Assembly (NCBI GenBank): GCA_020073445.1 | Contig: JAIQFE010000031.1 | Coordinates: 1 to 64,000, forward strand | Direction of reading: 5' to 3' | Length of the DNA: 64,000 nt | Origin: Terriglobia bacterium | GTDB taxonomy: Bacteria > Acidobacteriota > Terriglobia > Bryobacterales > Bryobacteraceae | In this document: one piece after another, positions 16,866 through 25,208 of the stretch | Layout: each line of letters starts with the position of its first letter | Position numbering within the stretch: the stretch's first letter is position 1 | The notes under the pieces: generated by a model | What the model was told of the DNA's origin: nothing | What the model saw: the letters and a program-made list of their open reading frames with translations, nothing else | The model's database searches: none | Made by a program: the position numbers and the translations under genes

Positions 16866-17437
16866 CGCCTTTTGTATTTCCAGCAGCCTTCGACGTGGTC
16901 GTCCACCATGCCGACGGCTTGCATGAACGCGTAGCAGATCGTGGAGCCGACGAATTTGAAGCCTCGCTGTACGAGTTCCTTCGACATGCGATCCGACTCC
17001 GGCGTTTTGGTGGGGATCTGGGCACGGGTCAATCCACCGGGATTTCGCAGAGTCTTGCCGTCAGTGAATTGCCAGATGAAGCTGTCGAACGAGCATGACT
17101 CCTTTTGAGCCTCGAGAAACGCTCGAGAATTTAGAACCGACCCTTCGATCTTGAGCCGGTTGCGGACAATTCCGGCGTCCTGCATCAGCCGCTCCAGATC
17201 CCGCTGCTTGAAGCGGACGATGACTTCCGGGTCGAACTCGCGGAACGCCTTGCGGAAGTTCTCCCGCTTGCGCAGGATCGTGATCCAGCTCAGGCCCGCC
17301 TGGAACCCTTCGAGCAGCAGCATCTCGAACAACTTGCGGTCGTCATGGAGTGGAACTCCCCATTCTTCATCGTGATAGGCGGCGTATAACGGATCGTCAC
17401 CGTTCGCCCACCAGCACCGCACCCGTTTGCGAGGCAT
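16862..17437 (-). CDS. tag: DNA-3-methyladenine glycosylase I
   Basis: 191 residues. Base-excision repair enzyme that removes 3-methyladenine from alkylated DNA. Zinc ligands of the family are present: Cys8 (VRCWW), His22 (AYHDEEWG), His181 and Cys185 (DDHVEGCW). The LEGFQAGLSWITIL segment (Glu43, Trp51) forms the base-binding pocket. Length is normal. Convergent with the RlmD-like gene and divergent from the kinase gene at 17510. Confidence 0.95.
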   Translation of the reverse strand: MPRKRVRCWWANGDDPLYAAYHDEEWGVPLHDDRKLFEMLLLEGFQAGLSWITILRKRENFRKAFREFDPEVIVRFKQRDLERLMQDAGIVRNRLKIEGSVLNSRAFLEAQKESCSFDSFIWQFTDGKTLRNPGGLTRAQIPTKTPESDRMSKELVQRGFKFVGSTICYAFMQAVGMVDDHVEGCWKYKRR

Positions 17438-17509
17438 GTCCCGCAGATTAGCAGGTTAGGAATCGTGCAACAGGACGCTATTCTGAGGTGCGGTGGCTGA
17501 CTTGCAATC

Positions 17510-18178
17510 ATGAGACGCGCGGGCCTGTTGACGTTTCTTGCGGACGAGATCGTAGCGCGAAAGCGAGAAGGCCGCCCGCTCAAGGTCGGAATCGACGGCC
17601 GCTGCGCCGCAGGCAAGACGATGCTGGCGGATGAGCTTGGGCAGGTTCTCAAAATTAGGAAGGGCCTCGAGATTCTGCGTCCTTCCGTGGACGGATTTCA
17701 TCATCCGCGCGAGCGGCGCTACCGTCAGGGAGAGTATTCCTCGAAAGGCTACTTTGAAGACGCGTTCGACTATGAATCAATAAGGCGGTCCCTGTTGGAG
17801 CCTCTTTCCGGACAAGTATTCCCAGTGATGTGCCGCGAGGTCACCTTCGACTATCGTGCAGACCTCCCCGTGGATGCGCCACCGGTGATCGTCGGAGCGA
17901 ATTGCATCCTGCTCTTTGAAGGACTCTTTTTGTTTCGTCGCGAGATCAACGCGTATTGGGATTACCGGGTTCTCCTCGATATCGATCCGGATACGGCGCT
18001 TTCGCGCGCGCTAGTACGCGACAGCGTAGATCCTCCCGATGTGACCCGTCGTAAGTATGCGTTACGTTATGAGCCGGCGTGGCAAATCTATGAAAACGAA
18101 CAGGATCCGGAGGCTAGGGCGGACGTGGTGATCGACAATCGAGAGATCAATAGCCCGTTGATTCTAAAGCGCGCTTGA
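17510..18178 (+). CDS. Uridine kinase-like P-loop kinase
   Basis: 222 residues with Walker A GRCAAGKT (30-37) after KVGIDG, a substrate region SVDGFHHPRERRYRQGE that resembles the uridine kinase/phosphoribulokinase group (Asp in DGFH as base), and a lid region RALVRDSVDP with basic residues. It probably phosphorylates a nucleoside or related small molecule; I do not assign udk because sequence outside these motifs is divergent. Single gene, possibly reading into sdh, whose promoter overlaps its 3' end. Confidence 0.75.
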   Translation: MRRAGLLTFLADEIVARKREGRPLKVGIDGRCAAGKTMLADELGQVLKIRKGLEILRPSVDGFHHPRERRYRQGEYSSKGYFEDAFDYESIRRSLLEPLSGQVFPVMCREVTFDYRADLPVDAPPVIVGANCILLFEGLFLFRREINAYWDYRVLLDIDPDTALSRALVRDSVDPPDVTRRKYALRYEPAWQIYENEQDPEARADVVIDNREINSPLILKRA

Positions 18179-18204
18179 GAAAGGTGAGCCGGGGGCGCTA
18201 TCCT
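18175..18204 (+). promoter_or_regulatory. Putative sigma70-type promoter of sdhCAB
   Basis: TTGAGA (18175-18180), 18-base spacer, TATCCT (18199-18204). The -35 overlaps the stop codon of the kinase gene. Predicted transcription start near 18211; a GGAG ribosome binding site lies 7 bases before the sdhC ATG at 18235. A short direct repeat (TTTCCTGAA-like, 18201-18219) follows the -10. Confidence 0.45.
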
Positions 18205-18234
18205 GAAATTTCCTGAAGTACTCCCGGAGACAGA

Positions 18235-19050
18235 ATGTCCTCGATTGACGTTCCGCTAAAAAGCGGCCGATTCCCTACGGCCAAGTTCGGTCAGACCCAG
18301 CGTAAAGATAAATGGTGGTTGGAACCGCTCCTGGTGTTCCTGGGCTACGCGCTGTTTATCGTTTACGCGAACTACGCGATCATCAACTACAACTGTGGTG
18401 ATCGTTATTGCTTCGAAGTTCCCGGTACCAGTTACCTGTCGCCGATGTTCTCGCCGCTGCTGACCAGGGAAGTGCCGACTTGGTGGCCGTCCTTCGCGCC
18501 GTTCTTCGGCACAATGCTGATCCTGTGGGCGCCGCTGGGATTCCGCTTCACCTGTTACTACTATCGCGGCGCATACTACAAAGCCTGGTGGGCCGATCCG
18601 ATCTCCTGCGCCGTCGGCGAGCCTCGCAAGAGCTACTGGGGCGAGCGCAAGTGGCCGCTGCTGATCCAGAACGCGCACCGCTACTTTCTGTACTTCGCGA
18701 TCCTCTTCATCTTCATCCTGGCTTACGACGCCTGGAAGGGTTTGTGGTTCGACGGTCCCAATGGTCCCGGCACGCAGTTCGGCATCGGCGTCGGTTCCCT
18801 CGTCATGATCGTCAACCCGATTCTGCTGGGCATGTACACGTTCGGATGCCATTCCTTCCGCCATCTGGTCGGCGGGCGCAAGGATGTGCTGTCCACGAGC
18901 CCAGTGCGGAAATCGTGCTACGACTGCGTATCCGGCCTCAATCGCAAACACATGCTGTGGGCCTGGATCAGCATGTTCTACGTAGGCTTTGTGGATCTGT
19001 ATATCCGCTTGTGCGCCATGCACATCTGGACGGATTGGAGGATCCTCTAA
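18235..19050 (+). CDS. sdhC: Succinate dehydrogenase membrane anchor subunit
   Basis: 271 residues with about five membrane helices. Several histidines in or beside helices (NAHRYFLYFAIL, GCHSFRHLVGG, CAMHIWTDW) are candidate haem or quinone ligands. The single ~270-residue anchor followed by a ~600-residue flavoprotein and ~245-residue iron-sulfur subunit resembles the Sdh1-type complexes of mycobacteria rather than the E. coli sdhCDAB order. It passes electrons from SdhB to quinone. The stop is immediately followed by the sdhA GTG. Confidence 0.85.
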   Translation: MSSIDVPLKSGRFPTAKFGQTQRKDKWWLEPLLVFLGYALFIVYANYAIINYNCGDRYCFEVPGTSYLSPMFSPLLTREVPTWWPSFAPFFGTMLILWAPLGFRFTCYYYRGAYYKAWWADPISCAVGEPRKSYWGERKWPLLIQNAHRYFLYFAILFIFILAYDAWKGLWFDGPNGPGTQFGIGVGSLVMIVNPILLGMYTFGCHSFRHLVGGRKDVLSTSPVRKSCYDCVSGLNRKHMLWAWISMFYVGFVDLYIRLCAMHIWTDWRIL

Positions 19051-20868
19051 GTGGCCGACTATCCGGTTCATGAATTCGACGTTCTGGTGATCGGTGCGGG
19101 CGGCGCCGGCTTGCGCGCGGCCATTGAAGCTTCCGCCGCGGGCGCAAAGACCGGTGTGGTTACGAAGTCGCTGCTTGGCAAGGCGCACACGGTGATGGCC
19201 GAAGGCGGCATGGCCGCGGCCATGGGCAATGTCGATGACCGCGATAATTGGCGTGTCCACTTTGCCGACACCATGCGCGGCGGCCAATACCTGAATAACT
19301 GCCGCATGGCCGAGTTGCATGCCAAAGAGGCTCCCGCGCGGGTACGGGAACTGGAAGCCTGGGGAGCGATTTTCGATCGCACCAAGGACGGCCGGATCAA
19401 CCAGCGCAACTTCGGCGGCCACCGGTATCCACGGCTGGCGCACGTCGGCGATCGAACCGGTTTGGAGATGATCCGCAGTCTTCAGGATCACGGGATTCAC
19501 CAGGGCATCACCGTTTTCGCCGAAACCACGGTGATCAATCTTCTGCTCGACGGCGGACGGTGCGTGGGCGCGTTCGCCTATGACCGCGAGAAGGGCCGCT
19601 TCATGGTGTTCCACGCGAAGGCGATCGTGCTGGCCACAGGCGGCGTCGGGCGATCCTTCCGCGTGACCAGCAACAGCTGGGAGTACACGGCCGATGGGCA
19701 AGCGCTGGCGTACAAGGCCGGTGCGGCGCTGCTCGATATGGAGTTCGTTCAGTTCCACCCGACCGGCATGGTGTGGCCTCCCTCGGTCAAAGGCCTTCTG
19801 GTGACGGAAGGCGTGCGCGGCGAGGGCGGGGTCCTGAAGAACAAGGACGGCAAGCGGTTCATGTTCGACGATATCCCCGAGAACTATCGCCCACAGACTG
19901 CCGACAATCCGGACGAAGGCTGGCGTTACACGCAAGGGGACAAGAACGCACGGCGGCCGCCGGAGCTGCTGACGCGCGACCACGTGGCCCGCTGCATCAA
20001 TCGCGAAGTGAAGGCGGGGCGGGGCAGCCCTCACGGCGGCGTATTTCTGGATATCGCCTGGATAAAAGAGAAGCTTCCGAATTCGGTGGAGCACATCAAG
20101 AAAAAGCTGCCCAGCATGTACCACCAGTTCAAGCAGCTTGCCGATCTCGACATCACGAAGGAGCCGATGGAGATCGGTCCGACCACGCATTACATGATGG
20201 GCGGCATTCAGGTGGATGCCGAGTCGCAGATGTCGTCGGTGCCGGGCTTGTTCGCCGCGGGTGAAAGCGCGGCCGGATTGCATGGAGCGAACCGCCTGGG
20301 CGGCAACTCGCTCTCCGATCTGCTGGTTTTCGGCAAACGCGCCGGGGAGTACGCCGCGAAATTCGCGAAAGACAACGGAGCAGGCCGGGTGAATCCCGCC
20401 GACGTCGATGCCGCGGCCAAGGCTGCGCTGGCGCCGTTCGACCGGGGAGCGGCGGGCGAGAATCCGTTTACCGTGCAGAGCGAACTCCAGGACATCATGC
20501 AAAACCTGGTGGGAATCGTGCGCACGGAAAGCGAAATGCAGGAAGCGCTGGGCAAGATCGCGGCGCTGCGTGCGCGAGCCGCCAAGGCCGGAATCACGGG
20601 CAATATCGAATACAACACCGGGTGGCATACCGCGCTCGATCTCGACAACATGCTGTCGATTTCCGAGATGATCGCGATCGCAGCTCTCGAACGCAAAGAG
20701 AGCCGCGGTGGGCACTTCCGCGACGATTATCCGGACAAGAGCGCCGAGTGGGGCAAATACAACCTGAAGATCGTCCAGGGGCCGGACGGCAAGCCGAGCA
20801 TCGAGCGGATGCCGGTGTGCCCGCTGACCGATGAGATGAAGAAGTGCATCGAGGAACAAAGTAAATGA
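19051..20868 (+). CDS. sdhA: Succinate dehydrogenase/fumarate reductase flavoprotein subunit
   Basis: 605 residues; oxidises succinate to fumarate with covalently bound FAD. Visible: FAD-binding VLVIGAGGAGLRAAIEA near residue 10, the flavinylation region KAHTVMAEGGMAAAMG near residue 48 (conserved His), EFVQFHPTGMVWP, HYMMGGIQVD and GANRLGGNSLSDLLVFG. Start GTG at 19051, directly after the sdhC stop. Overlaps sdhB by 4 bases (ATGA). Confidence 0.96.
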   Translation: MADYPVHEFDVLVIGAGGAGLRAAIEASAAGAKTGVVTKSLLGKAHTVMAEGGMAAAMGNVDDRDNWRVHFADTMRGGQYLNNCRMAELHAKEAPARVRELEAWGAIFDRTKDGRINQRNFGGHRYPRLAHVGDRTGLEMIRSLQDHGIHQGITVFAETTVINLLLDGGRCVGAFAYDREKGRFMVFHAKAIVLATGGVGRSFRVTSNSWEYTADGQALAYKAGAALLDMEFVQFHPTGMVWPPSVKGLLVTEGVRGEGGVLKNKDGKRFMFDDIPENYRPQTADNPDEGWRYTQGDKNARRPPELLTRDHVARCINREVKAGRGSPHGGVFLDIAWIKEKLPNSVEHIKKKLPSMYHQFKQLADLDITKEPMEIGPTTHYMMGGIQVDAESQMSSVPGLFAAGESAAGLHGANRLGGNSLSDLLVFGKRAGEYAAKFAKDNGAGRVNPADVDAAAKAALAPFDRGAAGENPFTVQSELQDIMQNLVGIVRTESEMQEALGKIAALRARAAKAGITGNIEYNTGWHTALDLDNMLSISEMIAIAALERKESRGGHFRDDYPDKSAEWGKYNLKIVQGPDGKPSIERMPVCPLTDEMKKCIEEQSK

Positions 20869-21602
20869 GCACCGCCACTTTCCAAATCTGGCGCGGCGAA
20901 CGGGGCAACGGAAAGTTCGTCGACTACGCCACTGAGTACGAAGCGGGGATGGTGGTTCTGGACGTGGTGCACAAGATCCAGGCAGGCCAAGCCAACGACA
21001 TGGCGGTGCGCTGGAATTGCAAAGCGGGCAAGTGCGGATCGTGCTCGGCCGAGATCAACGGGAAGCCTCGCCTGATGTGCATGACGCGGTTGAACCAGCT
21101 GGACCTGACGCAGCCGGTCACCGTGGAGCCGATGAAGACGTTCCCGCACGTCAAGGATCTGGTCACGGACGTTTCCTGGAACTACGAAGTCAAGAAGAAG
21201 ATCCAGAAATTCACGCCGCGCAAGCCGGATGCACCGGATGGGACCTGGCGGGTGCAGCAGGCCGACGTCGATCGTCCTCAGGAATTCCGCAAGTGTATCG
21301 AATGCTTCCTGTGCCAGGATGTGTGCCACGTGTTGCGCGACCACAACCTGCATGACAAGTTCATTGGTCCGCGATTCCTGATCCACACGGCGCAGCTGGA
21401 GATGAATCCGCTGGATGCCGGCAATCGCTTGAAGGCGCTGAAGGACGATTTCAACATCGGGTACTGCAATATCACCAAGTGCTGTACCAAGGTGTGTCCG
21501 GAAGAGATCAAGATTACGGACAACGCGATCATTCCGCTGAAAGAACGTGTCGTGGATGAGTTCTACGATCCGCTGGGCGGCCTGTTCAAGATGTTCAAGT
21601 AG
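20865..21602 (+). CDS. sdhB: Succinate dehydrogenase/fumarate reductase iron-sulfur subunit
   Basis: 245 residues carrying three clusters. The N-terminal ferredoxin domain binds [2Fe-2S] through Cys52, Cys57, Cys60 and Cys72 (NCKAGKCGSC ... LMC). The C-terminal domain has CIECFLCQDVC and CNITKCCTKVCP for the [4Fe-4S] and [3Fe-4S] clusters. It relays electrons from SdhA to the membrane anchor. Last gene of the sdh operon; a nested palindrome follows at 21623. Confidence 0.96.
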   Translation: MSTATFQIWRGERGNGKFVDYATEYEAGMVVLDVVHKIQAGQANDMAVRWNCKAGKCGSCSAEINGKPRLMCMTRLNQLDLTQPVTVEPMKTFPHVKDLVTDVSWNYEVKKKIQKFTPRKPDAPDGTWRVQQADVDRPQEFRKCIECFLCQDVCHVLRDHNLHDKFIGPRFLIHTAQLEMNPLDAGNRLKALKDDFNIGYCNITKCCTKVCPEEIKITDNAIIPLKERVVDEFYDPLGGLFKMFK

Positions 21603-21622
21603 GGCCGCTTGCGGGCGCGCGT

Positions 21623-21714
21623 GAAAAAGGGGACAGACCGCTCTGTCCGCTCCCACGCTGGTTCGCGAAGTCGGGAAATTACACGATGGGACAGAGTGGT
21701 CTGTCCCCTTCTTC
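21623..21714. repeat. Nested palindromic repeat, copy B (possible bidirectional terminator)
   Basis: Inverted arms at 21623-21648 and 21689-21714 share GAARAAGGGGACAGACCRCTCTGTCC. Each arm contains the same core as copy A, GGGACAGA-N4-TCTGTCCC (left 7-bp, right 8-bp stem). It lies between the convergent sdhB and methyltransferase genes, where a terminator is expected. The middle (21649-21688) does not match the middle of copy A. Confidence 0.85.
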
Positions 21715-21722
21715 GATCACGG

Positions 21723-22364
21723 TTACTTCACGGCGAGCCAGACCAGGAACATGCCGTCTGGCTCCACATCTTCCCAATAGGAAAGCGGCTGGCTGGACAC
21801 TTCTCTACAATGGCGCGCTAACAGCTTCTCGAGTTCCTTGCGGCCGAACCATTGTTCCCACTCCGGCGTCTGGAGGCGCCCCCAGGCTTCGGCATTCTTG
21901 TCGATGATCACGATGCGCCCGCCGGGCTTCACGATCCTGGCGAGCTCGGCCACGGCCGCGGGGATGTCCACGGCGTGTTCCAGCGACTCCGTGGCATAGG
22001 CGCCGTCGAAGGCCGCGGTCGCCAGTGGCAGGGCGGTCATGCTGGCGGCCACGCGCTCGATCTCGGAGGGAATCGGCCGCAGCATGGCTTCCGCCAGATC
22101 CAGCGCGACCACGCTCGCCCCAGGATTTCGTTCCTTGACGATCCGGGCAAAGCGGCCCTTGCCGCATCCGACGTCGGCCACGCGTTTGCCGTTGAGATCG
22201 CCCAGATGTTCCAGGACGACCTTAACGTGCAGGATCCGCGGGTCGATGGTCGAAGGATAATGCTCCTCGTCCGCGGCCGCTTCGTTGAAGAACGCGCGGA
22301 TGGTGGCGGGATCCGCGGTACGGACCGGCGGGCGACGCGGCCACAATCGGTCTAGCAAGCTCAT
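21723..22364 (-). CDS. Class I SAM-dependent methyltransferase
   Basis: 213 residues. SAM-binding motif I VADVGCGKGRFARIV near residue 60, acidic motif II SVVALDLAEAML, and motif IV region AYATESLEHAVDIPA are typical of Methyltransf_11-type enzymes. The substrate cannot be told. It starts 9 bases after the phosphofructokinase stop, so the two are probably co-transcribed. An additional C-terminal region (EWEQWFGRKELEKLL) is common in small-molecule methyltransferases. Confidence 0.82.
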   Translation of the reverse strand: MSLLDRLWPRRPPVRTADPATIRAFFNEAAADEEHYPSTIDPRILHVKVVLEHLGDLNGKRVADVGCGKGRFARIVKERNPGASVVALDLAEAMLRPIPSEIERVAASMTALPLATAAFDGAYATESLEHAVDIPAAVAELARIVKPGGRIVIIDKNAEAWGRLQTPEWEQWFGRKELEKLLARHCREVSSQPLSYWEDVEPDGMFLVWLAVK

Positions 22365-22373
22365 GGTCTTTCT

Positions 22374-23531
22374 TTATGCACGCGTCAGGAAGATCGGAAG
22401 CCCGAGCTTGTTGGCGTATTTCGGCCGGTAGCGTTCGGTGTTGTACATGGTCTCGATGTCCACCTTGCGAGGACCGAGCGCCGGATCGGGAATGGGCGCC
22501 AGCGAGTAGCGGCCCTCGACTAGCGCGGCCATCACGCCGCTTTTGCCGGCGAGCAGGGCGTCCATGGCAAGATTCCCGAAGTTTGCCGCGATCAGCTTGT
22601 CCACGAAGTCTGGATCGCCGCTGCGCAGATCGTAAGTCAGATCGCTCACGATACTCTCTTCGCCCGTCCGGCGGCTGATCTCGGTACTGAGCGCTTCCGC
22701 GATGCTGGCCTTCTTGCGATGGCCGAAGGCGTCGGGCTCGCCGTACTCCTGCACTGTGTAGCCTTCCCACTTCGCGCCTTCGGAAAGAACCACCAACACG
22801 TAGTTGCTGTCGGTTGTGCGCTTCTCCACCATCAGCAGGTCAATCAGCTTGTCCAGTTGGACGTCGTATTCAGGAATACAGCAACGGATGGAGGTGACGA
22901 ACGCCGTATAAAGAGACGTATAGCCCGCGTCGCGGCCGAACACGCGGAAGATGCCGACGCGTTCGTGCGAGCCTACGGTGGTCCTCTGGCGCTGGATCGC
23001 GTCCATGGCGCGCGTGATCGCCGTCGAGAATCCGATGCAGTACTCGGTATTGCGGACGTCGTTGTCCATGGTCTTGGGGATCGCGATCACCTTCACCCCG
23101 ACCTTGTCGAGCGCGGCTGCGTAACTGAGGGTATCGTCGCCGCCGATCGCGATCAGGTGGTCCAGCTTCAGCCACTCGAGGTTCTTCAGCACGTGCGGGG
23201 TCAGATCCCACCTGCCGTTCTTCTGCGGGAAGCTTTCCGGCGACAAGAACGGCGGCAGGGCCTTCATCTTCGCCGGATTGGTGCGGCTGGAGTGAAGCAT
23301 GGTGCCGCCGAACCGGTCGATGGTGCGGGTGTTGGCGCGGTCAAGCGGCAGGATGTAATGCTTCTTGGTGGCCGGATCGTCGGGATTCAGGTGCGTAAGC
23401 CCTTCCCAACCCCGGCGGATACCCACCACTTCGCAGCAGTTTTCCGTGCCCCGGTAAACCACTTCCTTAATGACGGAATTCAGCCCGGGAACGTCGCCGC
23501 CGCCGGTGAGAATGCCAATACGGTGTCCCAT
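22374..23531 (-). CDS. pfp: 6-phosphofructokinase, probably diphosphate-dependent
   Basis: 385 residues of the PfkA family (GGGDVPGLNSVI near residue 11; catalytic TMDND near 155). Two specificity positions point to pyrophosphate: GGDD (130-133) where ATP enzymes have GGDG, and PKTMDND (Lys153) where ATP enzymes have a Gly. The family is known to switch phosphoryl donor with these residues. It would make fructose-1,6-bisphosphate reversibly. The C-terminus ends near IFLTRA. Divergent from the DUF4384 operon. Confidence 0.85.
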   Translation of the reverse strand: MGHRIGILTGGGDVPGLNSVIKEVVYRGTENCCEVVGIRRGWEGLTHLNPDDPATKKHYILPLDRANTRTIDRFGGTMLHSSRTNPAKMKALPPFLSPESFPQKNGRWDLTPHVLKNLEWLKLDHLIAIGGDDTLSYAAALDKVGVKVIAIPKTMDNDVRNTEYCIGFSTAITRAMDAIQRQRTTVGSHERVGIFRVFGRDAGYTSLYTAFVTSIRCCIPEYDVQLDKLIDLLMVEKRTTDSNYVLVVLSEGAKWEGYTVQEYGEPDAFGHRKKASIAEALSTEISRRTGEESIVSDLTYDLRSGDPDFVDKLIAANFGNLAMDALLAGKSGVMAALVEGRYSLAPIPDPALGPRKVDIETMYNTERYRPKYANKLGLPIFLTRA

Positions 23532-23551
23532 ATCCTATTGTGTCGCAACGC

Positions 23552-23572
23552 AGGGGCCAGGGGCCAGGGGCC
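23552..23572. repeat. Three tandem copies of a 7-bp unit
   Basis: AGGGGCC repeated three times without gaps in the 175-base divergent region between the phosphofructokinase and the DUF4384 operon (23532-23706). A simple tandem repeat, probably prone to slippage; no function assigned. I found no convincing promoter in the rest of this intergenic stretch. Confidence 0.8.
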
Positions 23573-23706
23573 AGAGATGAGCCGCTTTGGATGGCCACTG
23601 CGCGGAACCGATGGGACAGGGAGTTAGACGAAGTGGCGTGGCCTAAGGTAAACCCCTCATCCCGCGTCAGGTGTCAGCAGGCGATGATAGTATGAGGCGG
23701 CAATCC

Positions 23707-24534
23707 ATGAAACATTTATTAGCCCTCACGATTTTGGCGGCCCCTATGGGGATGCTTCAGGCACAAGAGCCGACCCTCAAGGCGCGTGAGCTGTTTTACA
23801 CTCCCCCACCTGACACCGCTAAGCCCGTTGCTGCTGCGAAGGAACCCGAGGCGAAAGCCGCGACCAAGTCGGTGCCCACGAAGTCCGTCGCAACCAAGGG
23901 TACGGCCAAGGCAGGCGACACGCACACACTGTCCGCCTCGGTACCGCTGGGACTCCGCTACGCGGTCCTGAAGCGCGACGCGGGTGGCCAATACAACGAA
24001 GTCGATCCCGATACGAGTTTCCGGTCCGGCGACCGCATCCGCCTCAAGGTGGACGCGAACACCTCCGGATATCTTTACGTGGTGATGCGCGGATCGAGCG
24101 GCACCTGGAAGCTTCTGTTCCCGTCGGCCGAAGTCGCGGGCGGCAGCAATCACGTCAGCAAGGGCGAATCCCGCCAGATTCCCTCCGGCGAGCGCGGACA
24201 GTTCGTATTCGACGAGCAGGCCGGTAGTGAGAAGCTGTTCATCGTGCTCACGCGGCAGCCCGAGCCGGATCTGGACAAGCTGATCTATTCGATGGGCGGC
24301 ACGGTTACCAAGGACGGAAGCCGTGGCTCTGATCGATCATTGGTAGCCCAGGCATCCTTGGGCGACGACGTGGTATCCAAGCTGCGAGCGCAGGTGAATT
24401 CGCGCGATCTGGTATTTGAAAAGGTCGACTCGGCGTCGGCTGACGGAAAAATCGAAAACGCGGCTTATGTTGTCAATCCCAGCAGCGCGCCGGATGCGCG
24501 GCTGGTTGTCGATATCGCCTTAAAGCACAAGTGA
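23707..24534 (+). CDS. Secreted DUF4384-like protein 1
   Basis: 275 residues: signal peptide (residues 1-20, cleavage likely after LQAQ), a Lys/Ala/Pro-rich linker (about 35-70), then a beta-sandwich domain with LRYAVLKRD, FRSGDRIRLKVDANTSGYLYVVMRG and WKLLFPS, the pattern of DUF4384. Such domains occur beside secreted caspase-like proteins and kinases, with unknown function. ATG 23707 is chosen because TGAGGCGG lies 8 bases upstream; two earlier in-frame starts lack this. First of three overlapping genes ending in a caspase-TPR gene. Confidence 0.78.
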   Translation: MKHLLALTILAAPMGMLQAQEPTLKARELFYTPPPDTAKPVAAAKEPEAKAATKSVPTKSVATKGTAKAGDTHTLSASVPLGLRYAVLKRDAGGQYNEVDPDTSFRSGDRIRLKVDANTSGYLYVVMRGSSGTWKLLFPSAEVAGGSNHVSKGESRQIPSGERGQFVFDEQAGSEKLFIVLTRQPEPDLDKLIYSMGGTVTKDGSRGSDRSLVAQASLGDDVVSKLRAQVNSRDLVFEKVDSASADGKIENAAYVVNPSSAPDARLVVDIALKHK

Positions 24535-25208
24535 TCAGACTAACCAGTTTCGTTCTGCTCGCATGCGCGGCCACGGGCATTCCTTCAGCACACGCAGCCG
24601 AGCCGCAGCGCGTTCGTGTCATCGTGGAACGCGAGGAAGGCTCGGGCTGGAAGGCGATGAATCCCGCGACTGTCTTCGCGCCGAATGAGCGGCTTCGTTT
24701 CCGTCTGACCACCAATTTCTCGGGCTTCCTGTACGTGATGAACCACGGAACCGCGGGCACTTATGAACTGCTGTTCCCGCGAACCGACACGGGCAGCGAC
24801 AACCGGATCGAAGCGGGCAAAGAATACGTGGTGCCGGCAACACAAGGATGGTTCCGCATCGCCGGCCCCGCCGGTCAGGATATTATGTACTGGCTGGTCA
24901 GCCCGGTGGAGATGCCGCACGGGTATCAGCAGCTGCCTCCGCCACCGCCGCACGACCCCAATCTGCCTTCGTCCATGCACCCGCGGTGCGATGATGAAGT
25001 GTTCAAGGCTCGCGGCGAGTGCATCGACAATTCCGCGGGAGTTCGGCCGGTTGCGCCGGGAGAAAAGCTGCCGTCGAATCTGAGCGGCGTGGCGGGCCCC
25101 ACACCGCGTGAGTTACTCTTTCTCGAAGAGAAGGGTGGCACCGTGCTATCGTCCAAACAGCCGTTAACAGGACCGGTGATTTATGAGCTTCGCCTGGCGC
25201 ACCGCTAG
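24531..25208 (+). CDS. Secreted DUF4384-like protein 2
   Basis: 225 residues with a signal peptide (residues 1-22, SAHAAEP). Core DUF4384-like segment: FAPNERLRFRLTTNFSGFLYVMNHG and YELLFPRTDTGSDNRI, then a proline-rich stretch. It is a paralogue of the preceding gene, sharing 'NxSGxLYVM.....LLFP'. Start GTG 24531 overlaps the previous stop (GTGA). Its own 3' end overlaps the following caspase gene by 26 bases, so all three are probably co-translated. Confidence 0.78.
   Translation: MIRLTSFVLLACAATGIPSAHAAEPQRVRVIVEREEGSGWKAMNPATVFAPNERLRFRLTTNFSGFLYVMNHGTAGTYELLFPRTDTGSDNRIEAGKEYVVPATQGWFRIAGPAGQDIMYWLVSPVEMPHGYQQLPPPPPHDPNLPSSMHPRCDDEVFKARGECIDNSAGVRPVAPGEKLPSNLSGVAGPTPRELLFLEEKGGTVLSSKQPLTGPVIYELRLAHR

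Noticed and set aside
18256-20859. 867-codon open frame on the minus strand
   Set aside because: It is fully antisense to sdhC and sdhA, whose products have all family motifs. Long antisense frames are expected in high-G+C coding DNA; the translation has no recognisable domain.
23552-23572. Possible CRISPR-like repeat
   Set aside because: Only three adjoining 7-bp units without spacers; no cas genes.
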